A stretch of DNA of 26,657 nt, from NCBI GenBank assembly GCA_041493035.1, contig JBGPYB010000059.1, positions 1-26,657 of the forward strand. Direction: 5' to 3'. Shown piece by piece: positions 1 through 6,554 of the stretch. Origin of the DNA: JBGPYB01 sp041493035. GTDB taxonomy: Bacteria > Acidobacteriota > Vicinamibacteria > Fen-336. Both the position numbers and the translations under genes were made by a program. Each line of letters opens with the position of its first letter. Within the stretch, counting starts at the first letter, position 1. The notes under the pieces were generated by a model. That model ran no database searches. It was not told the origin of the DNA and was given only the letters and a program-made list of their open reading frames with translations.

Positions 1-983
1 AGGTCCGCCACAGCGCCGATATCGAGGCCTACCATCTGTTCCTGAAGGGTCGCCACCTCCGCTACACGAAGCTCGACCTCAAGGGCGCTCTGCGCTGCTT
101 CGAAGAGGCGGTGGGGCGCGATCCCGCCTACGCTCTGGCGCGCATCGCATTGGCCGAGACCCTGGTCATCCTCGTCATCTACGGGATGATCCCGCCGTCC
201 GCCGGCCAGGCCAGGGCGAAGGAGGAGCTGCGAAAGGCGCGCGAGCTGGGTGGGGAGTCCGCCCAGGCCAGGGGCGTCGAGGCCTTCCTGGCGCTCGTCT
301 GCGACCGGGACACACGCGCCGCTCTCGCGGGATTCGAGCGGGCGCTCGAGCTCGACCCGACCTCCATCCCGGTGCGGGGCTGGTATACCTGGGCCCTCCT
401 CGCCGGGGGCCGTCTCGACGAAGCGGTCGAGCAGGCTCGCCGGATCGCGCAGTTGGACCCGCAGTCTCCGTACGCCAACGCAATGTCGGGGTTTACGCTC
501 GTCATGGCCGATCGAGCGGAAGAGGCCATCACGGTCGGGCGGAGAGCGGCGGAGATCGCACCAGACTCTCTGCTGGCGATCTGGATGCTCGGCCTCGCCC
601 TGGCGGGAGCTTCGGCCTGGGAAGAGGCGAACGAGTGGTTGAGCCGGGGCGTCGACCGCTCGTCCCGGGCTCCGTTCTACCTGGGTCTCCTGGCGTGGTG
701 CCAGGGGGCGGCCGGCAAGTACGAGCAGGCGCGACAGACCCTGGGGGAGCTGGAGCGTCGCGCGGCGACGGAGTACGTCCCACCTCTCTTCCTCGCGTGG
801 GCGGTGAGCGAGCTGGGTGATCCCGAGAGGACGCGCACGCTCCTCGGGAAGGCGTTCGCCGAGCGGACCGCCCTGCTTGTGCTCCCGGGGATGCCGTGCT
901 TCCGCCAGCTGCGAACCGAGCCTCTCATGGAGGATCTTCGCCGGCGGCTCCTCGGCGAGGGAGGCGGGGGCATGGCCGGATGA
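1..983 (+). CDS. C-terminal part of a TPR sensor protein, probably a Ser/Thr kinase (5' cut by window)
   Basis: The reading frame is open from base 3 to the TGA at 981-983, about 326 residues, with no start in view. It is all-helical and rich in TPR-like A/G/Y/L patterns (for example EEAVGRDPAYALARIALAE and ALELDPTSIPVRGWYTWAL). It aligns well with the last third of the large kinase at 17709-21257: both have LEAYxxxLKGRHLRY-like then EEAxRxDP. The missing N-terminal part is therefore probably a kinase domain plus a COG5616 TolB-like domain, though this cannot be seen. TPR regions usually bind proteins or peptides; the ligand here is unknown. The stop codon overlaps the ATG of a dead kinase head (ATGA at 980-983), the arrangement of an operon of kinases whose second member was lost. 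Confidence 0.85.
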   Translation, partial: VRHSADIEAYHLFLKGRHLRYTKLDLKGALRCFEEAVGRDPAYALARIALAETLVILVIYGMIPPSAGQARAKEELRKARELGGESAQARGVEAFLALVCDRDTRAALAGFERALELDPTSIPVRGWYTWALLAGGRLDEAVEQARRIAQLDPQSPYANAMSGFTLVMADRAEEAITVGRRAAEIAPDSLLAIWMLGLALAGASAWEEANEWLSRGVDRSSRAPFYLGLLAWCQGAAGKYEQARQTLGELERRAATEYVPPLFLAWAVSELGDPERTRTLLGKAFAERTALLVLPGMPCFRQLRTEPLMEDLRRRLLGEGGGGMAG

Positions 984-1031
984 TCGGCGTGGTACCTCGC
1001 ACACTACCCCATCACCGCCGAGATCGGCGCG
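980..1031 (+). pseudogene. Kinase N-terminal head relic
   Basis: ATG ATC GGC at 980 begins the same way as the intact kinases. After one extra base the frame resumes as YLAHYPITAEIGA, matching the family head LAHYxITAAIGAG. Similarity fades soon after the first GC-rich glycine-loop codons, and the stop codon of the opposite-strand cytochrome lies only 30 bases further on. It encodes no functional kinase: there is no glycine loop, Lys or HRD, and it carries a frameshift. It is the stub of a gene once coupled to the TPR protein upstream. Confidence 0.65.
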
Positions 1032-1059
1032 GAACCCGAGATCCACCGACTCTTCGAGC

Positions 1060-2217
1060 TCAACGGCCCCGCTCCCTCCGCTCCTCGGTCACCAGTGTCG
1101 TCTTCACCCCTGCCGTGGGATCGGAGGCGTCTCGGTACTCGAGGCGCGCGACGATCGCCTTCCAGTTCTCCGGGAGCGGCACCGTGAAGCGCTCCGTTCG
1201 TGACTCCTTGGGCTGGATTCGGCTGTCCTCGCCCACCGAAGCGGCCTTGAGGAACAGGTCTGCCACCGCGACGAGGCCGTGTCCCTCGGCGTCCTTGAAC
1301 TCGCGGCGGTAGACCCTCTCCCGCCGGTGGAGCAGGTCGGCCGCGCCGGTGTCGACACCTACCGCGAGCACGAGGCTCTTGCTGGAGAGCCCGCCGGGCG
1401 CGGCGTGGCCCACTGCCTTGTTCGTGACCACGACCTGCACGTCGGCCGAGGAGCTGCTGACGTCGACCGGGCCAAAGCGCACCTCGAGACCGGTGCTGAG
1501 CCTGCTGGCCGTGCCCCCGCCTTGGAGCCGGTGCAGGTTGATGCGCCGCTGGGTCGGCTGCAGCCCCTCGGTAACCGTCGCGCCCGGCACCAGGGGCATG
1601 TGGCACTCCTGGCAGGTCTCGCCACGCGCCGGGTAGGGCCCCGCCTTCCACTCGCTGTAAGTCGAAAGCACGGCGACGCCCAGGGCGTTCTTGTGCTCGT
1701 GGCAGGAGGCGCAGAGCAGCGGGCTGCCCTTGTGGAGGGTCGAGTAGGCGGTGTCGTGGAAGGACGACTTCGCGTATTCCAGGGGCCCGCGCTTGACCGT
1801 CCCGGGATCGAGCTGGAAGGGATCGCCCGCCTTGTCCATGTCCACGTCGGCGACCGTGTGGCAGAAGTCGCAGGAGACTCCCTCCCGGGCGACCTCTCCC
1901 TCGAGGGCGTAGTCACCGGTGACGAGGCTGGTGGGCGCGTGGCACCAGACGCAGCCACGGCGCACGCCGTGCTTGTCCGAGGCCGAGTCCACTGCGGCCG
2001 CGAGCGACGCGAGGTACGAGGGGCGGGTGGCCGAGCGCGAGTGCTCTGACTCCGACCAGTAGCCGTGGATCGCCTTGTGGCAGGTGGCGCACTCGCGCGC
2101 CGGGGTGTAAGGCCCGCCGGCGGCCGGTGCCCCTTCGATACGGGGGACGGCGGCTGCCGCGGCCGCCGCCAGGACCACACACGCGAGCCGCGCACGTCGC
2201 AGCACGATCTGATTCAT
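1060..2217 (-). CDS. Five-haem c-type cytochrome (cytochrome c554-like)
   Basis: A 385-residue secreted electron-transfer protein. An Ala-rich signal peptide (about residues 1-30, VVLAAAAAAAV core) is followed by five CxxCH haem-binding motifs at about residues 43, 89, 116, 169 and 202. The last is CQECHMP, typical of cytochrome c554 and related multihaem families. The C-terminal ~170 residues lack haem motifs and look like a beta-rich domain. It would act in the periplasm or at the cell surface in respiratory electron transfer; the partner is unknown and no other redox gene is adjacent. The start is supported by a GAGGGAG ribosome site 4 bases upstream (2221-2227 on the plus strand). It is divergent from the kinase at 2329 and convergent with the upstream TPR gene. 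Confidence 0.88.
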   Translation of the reverse strand: MNQIVLRRARLACVVLAAAAAAAVPRIEGAPAAGGPYTPARECATCHKAIHGYWSESEHSRSATRPSYLASLAAAVDSASDKHGVRRGCVWCHAPTSLVTGDYALEGEVAREGVSCDFCHTVADVDMDKAGDPFQLDPGTVKRGPLEYAKSSFHDTAYSTLHKGSPLLCASCHEHKNALGVAVLSTYSEWKAGPYPARGETCQECHMPLVPGATVTEGLQPTQRRINLHRLQGGGTASRLSTGLEVRFGPVDVSSSSADVQVVVTNKAVGHAAPGGLSSKSLVLAVGVDTGAADLLHRRERVYRREFKDAEGHGLVAVADLFLKAASVGEDSRIQPKESRTERFTVPLPENWKAIVARLEYRDASDPTAGVKTTLVTEERRERGR

Positions 2218-2241
2218 GGGCTCCCTCGCAAGAGTGCGTGG

Positions 2242-2247
2242 AGTATA
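2242..2247 (-). promoter_or_regulatory. Likely -10 element of the cytochrome gene
   Basis: On the minus strand this reads TATACT, in an AT-rich patch (GGCTATATACTCC) 24 bases before the start codon. There is no convincing -35 box. The 111-base gap to the divergent kinase start at 2329 must hold both promoters. Confidence 0.4.
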
Positions 2248-2315
2248 TAGCCAACAAACCCGCTGCCCCGCGTGCTTGTTCCCGCCGCCGCGACACTGGA
2301 GAAGGTTCCGCGTGG

Positions 2316-2321
2316 TAGGCT
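2316..2321 (+). promoter_or_regulatory. Possible -10 element of zinc-ribbon kinase
   Basis: GGTAGGCTCCCCGG resembles the GGTAnnnT-CCCG motif found before other genes in this window. It lies 7 bases before the preferred GTG start at 2329, so the mRNA might be leaderless. No Shine-Dalgarno sequence is visible there. Weak evidence on its own. Confidence 0.3.
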
Positions 2322-2328
2322 CCCCGGC

Positions 2329-5055
2329 GTGTCGGCCTTGAGCCCCTGCCCGACCTGCTCGAGTCCCCTCTCCCCGGACAGCCGCTTCTGCGGATCCTGC
2401 GGTCAGCCGATTTCACCCTCGTCCGCGTTCCCGACGGCGAATCAGCCACACGGCGCCGACCCGGCTTCGCGCCGCCCGGCCCCGCCCCTCTCCGCCCCGC
2501 CTCAGGCACGGTTCCTTCCGGGCTTCCTCCTCGCCGGCCGCTACCGCATCGCAGGCCTGCTAGGAAAGGGGGGCATGGGGGAGGTCTACCGGGCCGACGA
2601 CTTGAAGCTCGGGCAGCCCGTCGCCCTCAAGTTCCTGCCGCCGGGATTCGACGCGAAACCCGAGAATCTCCAGCGCTTCCTCCATGAGGTGCGGACCGCA
2701 CGCCAGGTCTCCCACGCCAACGTCTGCCGCGTCCACGACGCCGGCGAGGCCGACGGACAGCACTTCCTGTCGATGGAATACGTCGACGGCGAGGACCTGG
2801 CATCGCTCCTCCGCCGGATCGGCCATCTTCCGAAAGACAAGGCGATCCAGATCGCCCGGCAGCTCTGCGCCGGCCTGGCTGCGGCGCACGAGATCGGCGT
2901 CCTGCACCGCGACCTGAAGCCCGCGAACATCATGATCGACGGCCGAGGGCGGGTGCGCATCACCGACTTCGGCCTCGCCGCGTTCGCCGGGGAGATCGGC
3001 GGCCGGGAGATCCTGTCCGGCACGCCGGCGTACATGGCGCCGGAGCAGTTGGCTGGACGTGAGGTCTCCGTCCGCAGCGACCTCTACTCCCTCGGTCTGG
3101 TCCTGTACCAGTTGTTCACCGGCAAGCCGGCCTTCAGGGCGTCGTCCGTGGAAGAGCTGCGGCGCGTGCAGATGGAGACGACGCCCGCGTCCCCGTCGAG
3201 CCTCATGGAGGGATTCGACCCGATGGTGGAGCGGGTCATCCTTCGCTGCCTGGACGCGGATCCGTCGCGCCGGCCGTCCTCGGCCATTTCGGTCGCCGCC
3301 GCGCTCCCCGGCGGCGATCCGCTCGCGGCCGCCCTCGCCGCCGGTGAGACCCCGTCTCCGGAGATGGTGGCCGAGGCGGGAGACAAGGCCGCGGTATCAC
3401 CGGCGGTCTCCTGGAGCGCTCTCGCCGTGTTCTTCGCAGCGCTCATAGCCTTCGTCGCGCTGTCCTCCCGCACGTCGCTCTTGGGAGTGGCGCCGCTCGA
3501 GAAGCCCCCCGAGGTCCTGGCCGAGCGCGCGAGAGAGATTCTCACGCAGGCGGGCCACACACGAAAGCCGGCCGATAGCCTCTTCGCCTTCGAGGCGAAT
3601 CGCGACTACCTCGAGGACTTGCTGCGGCGAGCGGGGGCCGGCGCCTCTCGATGGGACACCCTCCGGGCAACCCCGCCGAGTGGAATCCTATTCTGGTATC
3701 GCCAGAGTCCAGCACCGCTGGCGCCGCTGAACGGAGCCCTGATTGCAACGTGGCTGGAGGACCCTCCGGACTCTGCGCCGGGAATGGCGAGGGTCGGCCT
3801 CGATGCCGACGGACGGCTGATTTCGTTGCTCGTCGTTCCGGACGAGCATACGCCGCCAGGCGCGGCTGCGCCGGAGCCGGACTGGGGAGCTCTCCGCCGC
3901 GCGACCGGTGTCGATGTGACTTCGCTCGTGCCCGTGCCCCCGGAATGGGCGCCGCCGGTCTTTGCGGATCGTCGCGCAGCCTGGACGGGGTCGTGGCCCG
4001 GGAAACCGGACGTACCGCTCCGGATCGAGGCAGCCGCGGCGGGTGGCAGGCCTGTGGCGCTGCGGATCGTCCTGCCGTGGACCCGCCCCGCGGAGCAGCC
4101 GGAGCCGCAACGAGGCTTCTGGCATAGAGCCTCGCAGCTGATGCACGTACTCTTGCCCGGAGTGGTGGTCGTGGCCGCCGGCTTCGTGGCGTTTCGAAAT
4201 GTGCGCCGGGGCCGGGGAGACCGCCGCGGCGCGCTCCGCCTCGCGCTGTACCTCGGGGCCGCCCGACTGCTGTGGTTCCTCGGGGCGCATCACGTGGCCT
4301 CGACCGCCGAGCTCGACCTGTTCATGTCGCACCTCTCCCACGCCATGTTGTTTGTCGGGCTGGCGTACATGTTCTACCTGGCGGTCGAACCCTACGCCCG
4401 CAGGCTGTGGCCACGGATCCTGGTCTCCTGGGTGCGGATCCTCGACGGAGGCTTCCGCGATCCCCTCGTGGGCCGCGACCTCCTGGTCGGTGCCGCTGCC
4501 GGCGCGTTGATAGCGCTGGTGAGCCGGCTGCAGTTCTGGATCCCCGCGGCGCTCGGGGGAACGTCGGCGCTCCCGACCTTCGGTCACTGGACCTTCGAAT
4601 CGCTCCGGGGAACCGTGCCCGCGTTCGTCTCGATCGTGGGCATCCATACCCAGGCGCTCTTGGAGATCATCTTCCCGATGACGTGGCTGCTCATCTTCCG
4701 GTTGTTGCTGCGACGCACCGCTTTCGCCATCGTGGCCACCTCGGTGCTGGCCTCGATCCTGTTCTACCCAGAAACGGGGAGCATCTCGGGATACGTCGTC
4801 GGATGGGCCTTCAGCATGGCGCTCTTCTGGGTTGCTCTGTTCAGATTCGGTCTTCTGGCGTTCGCTGCGCTCTATTACGTGTTCAGGCTGCTCGACCGGC
4901 TGCCGATGACATTGCAGCCGGCCGGCTGGTACCAGGGCGCGATGCTTCTGGCGCTCGCCTTCATCGTTGCCCCGGCGCTCTATGGGTTCTGGACCTCCCG
5001 GGCGGGACGGCCGCTGTTCCGGGACGAGATCCTCGAACCGGCGTCGCAGCGGTGA
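2329..5055 (+). CDS. Ser/Thr protein kinase with N-terminal zinc ribbon and C-terminal multi-pass membrane domain
   Basis: About 908 residues from GTG 2329; an upstream in-frame GTG at 2272 is possible, but the zinc ribbon begins at 2329. Residues 7-24 hold a CxxC...CxxC zinc ribbon. The kinase domain spans about 70-340 and looks catalytically complete: glycine loop GKGGMGEVY (79-87), Lys101, HRDLKPAN (193-200), DFG (213-215), APE (237-239). A membrane segment at about 362-382 is followed by an ectodomain of about 220 residues. The C-terminal ~300 residues hold roughly seven to eight hydrophobic helices, starting at about 605. It would phosphorylate cytoplasmic targets in response to something sensed in or outside the membrane. 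The membrane part matches no transporter or enzyme family I can name. The next gene starts 81 bases downstream. Confidence 0.88.
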   Translation: MSALSPCPTCSSPLSPDSRFCGSCGQPISPSSAFPTANQPHGADPASRRPAPPLSAPPQARFLPGFLLAGRYRIAGLLGKGGMGEVYRADDLKLGQPVALKFLPPGFDAKPENLQRFLHEVRTARQVSHANVCRVHDAGEADGQHFLSMEYVDGEDLASLLRRIGHLPKDKAIQIARQLCAGLAAAHEIGVLHRDLKPANIMIDGRGRVRITDFGLAAFAGEIGGREILSGTPAYMAPEQLAGREVSVRSDLYSLGLVLYQLFTGKPAFRASSVEELRRVQMETTPASPSSLMEGFDPMVERVILRCLDADPSRRPSSAISVAAALPGGDPLAAALAAGETPSPEMVAEAGDKAAVSPAVSWSALAVFFAALIAFVALSSRTSLLGVAPLEKPPEVLAERAREILTQAGHTRKPADSLFAFEANRDYLEDLLRRAGAGASRWDTLRATPPSGILFWYRQSPAPLAPLNGALIATWLEDPPDSAPGMARVGLDADGRLISLLVVPDEHTPPGAAAPEPDWGALRRATGVDVTSLVPVPPEWAPPVFADRRAAWTGSWPGKPDVPLRIEAAAAGGRPVALRIVLPWTRPAEQPEPQRGFWHRASQLMHVLLPGVVVVAAGFVAFRNVRRGRGDRRGALRLALYLGAARLLWFLGAHHVASTAELDLFMSHLSHAMLFVGLAYMFYLAVEPYARRLWPRILVSWVRILDGGFRDPLVGRDLLVGAAAGALIALVSRLQFWIPAALGGTSALPTFGHWTFESLRGTVPAFVSIVGIHTQALLEIIFPMTWLLIFRLLLRRTAFAIVATSVLASILFYPETGSISGYVVGWAFSMALFWVALFRFGLLAFAALYYVFRLLDRLPMTLQPAGWYQGAMLLALAFIVAPALYGFWTSRAGRPLFRDEILEPASQR

Positions 5056-5136
5056 GACGCGTCAAGGGCCTCAAGGTGGAGAACTGGCGCCGCTAGCGGA
5101 GGAATTCGGGTAAGCTTCCCGCCTCCGGAGGGGACC

Positions 5137-6447
5137 ATGGAACGTCGCGGGTTTCTTGTTCGCACCGGCCTCGCCCTGGGCGCCTCGGCCTTCTCCCCGC
5201 AGGCCCTGTCGCGCGCGCAGGCAGCAGTCGACGACGTGCCCGATCTCTCGTCCTGGGACGCCGTTCGCGCCCAGTTCGACGCCCTCGATCCAAAGATCGT
5301 CCACATGGCGAGCTTCTTCCTGGCCTCGCACCCTCGCCCCGTCCGCGAGGCGATCGAGAGACATCGCCGCGCCCTCGACGCCAATCCGATCGGATGCATC
5401 TTCGGCAACGAGGAGCGGCTCGAAGGCGAAACACTCGCGGCGGCGGCCACCTACCTCGGCGTCCAGCCGACCGAGATCGCCTTGACCGACAGCACGACGG
5501 AGGGGCTGGGCCTGCTCTACGGCGGCTTGAGGCTCGCCCCCGGCCAGGAGATCCTCACGACGACCCACGACCACTACTCGACCGAGACGGCGCTGCAACT
5601 GCGCGCCGAGCGGACGGGCGCCAACGTGCGACGGGTGGCGCTCTACGCGAAGCCGTCCGCCGTTTCAGTCGACGAAGTCGTTGGCAACCTGACGAAGGCG
5701 ATTGGCGCGCAGACGCGCTACGTCGCAGCGACCTGGGTGCATTCATCGACGGGGGTCAAGCTCCCCATCCGCGCCATGGCCGACGCCCTCGCCAGCGTGA
5801 ACGCGAGACGCGACGCCAAGGAGCGTGTGACCTTCTGCGTCGACGGCCTCCACGGCTTGGGGGTGGAGGACGTCAAGCTTCCCGACCTGGGTTGCGACTT
5901 CTTCATCGCCGGGTGTCACAAGTGGCTCTTCGGCCCGCGCGGCACCGGCCTCGTGTGGGGCCGGCCCGACGCCTGGACCAACGCGCAGGCCACGATCCCG
6001 ACCTTCAGCTTCGAGGCTTACGAGATGTGGATGGGCGTGCGGCCGCAGCGCGAGCTACCCGTCTCGGTTCACATGTCACCCGGCGGCTTTCATGCGTTCG
6101 AGCACCGCTGGGCGCTTCCCGTGGCCTTCGCCTTCCACGAGCGGATCGGCAAGCCGCGGGTCGAAGGACGCATCCATGCGCTCAACACACAGCTCAAGGA
6201 CGGCCTGGGCGCTATGAAGAACGTCACGCTCTACACGCCCCGAGACCCGGCGCTTTCGGCGGGAATCGTCTGTTTCGACGTTGCCGGGATGTCGGCCGAG
6301 GATGTGGCCAAGAGGCTCTTCTCGCGCGGCATCGCCGCGAGCGTCACGCCCTACAAGACGCAGTACGCGCGGCTGGCGCCGAGCCTCGTGACGTCCGCCG
6401 CCGACGTGGACCGCACCCTCGCCGAAGTCCGCGCGTTGGCCGGCTGA
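5137..6447 (+). CDS. Tat-exported class V aminotransferase fold PLP enzyme (isopenicillin N epimerase-like)
   Basis: 436 residues. The N-terminus MERRGFLVRTGLALGAS is a twin-arginine signal ending near SRAQA (about residue 29), so the enzyme is probably exported folded with its cofactor. The rest is the fold-type I class V layout. Asp236 in FCVDGLHGLG would contact the PLP ring, and Lys262 in AGCHKWLFGPRGTG would form the Schiff base. This resembles the CefD/cysteine desulfurase-like group. The substrate is unknown; epimerase, desulfurase and lyase activities are all possible. The start is well supported by GGAGGGG 3-4 bases before ATG. It lies between two kinase genes with no evident pathway partner. 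A secreted PLP enzyme is less common than its cytoplasmic relatives. Confidence 0.87.
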   Translation: MERRGFLVRTGLALGASAFSPQALSRAQAAVDDVPDLSSWDAVRAQFDALDPKIVHMASFFLASHPRPVREAIERHRRALDANPIGCIFGNEERLEGETLAAAATYLGVQPTEIALTDSTTEGLGLLYGGLRLAPGQEILTTTHDHYSTETALQLRAERTGANVRRVALYAKPSAVSVDEVVGNLTKAIGAQTRYVAATWVHSSTGVKLPIRAMADALASVNARRDAKERVTFCVDGLHGLGVEDVKLPDLGCDFFIAGCHKWLFGPRGTGLVWGRPDAWTNAQATIPTFSFEAYEMWMGVRPQRELPVSVHMSPGGFHAFEHRWALPVAFAFHERIGKPRVEGRIHALNTQLKDGLGAMKNVTLYTPRDPALSAGIVCFDVAGMSAEDVAKRLFSRGIAASVTPYKTQYARLAPSLVTSAADVDRTLAEVRALAG

Positions 6448-6502
6448 CCTGCGATCGGGGCCCGCCCGCGCCCGACCCGCCGGCCGCGCTCTTCAAAAGT
6501 GC

Positions 6503-6508
6503 TATCGT
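6503..6508 (+). promoter_or_regulatory. Possible -10 element of propeller kinase
   Basis: GCTATCGTTCGCCGG resembles the element before the kinase at 15320 (CTATAGAATCGGCC). It lies 46 bases before the ATG. No clear -35 box is visible. Confidence 0.35.
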
Positions 6509-6554
6509 TCGCCGGTGCCGCGACAAGGGCCTACAGCGTGCTGAAGGACGCCGC

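Noticed and set aside
5394..6554. Apparent long N-terminal extension of the propeller kinase, giving about 1280 residues
   Set aside because: This stretch is out of frame within the well-supported aminotransferase gene and encodes an Arg/Pro-rich low-complexity shadow; ATG 6555 has its own ribosome site and begins the conserved head.
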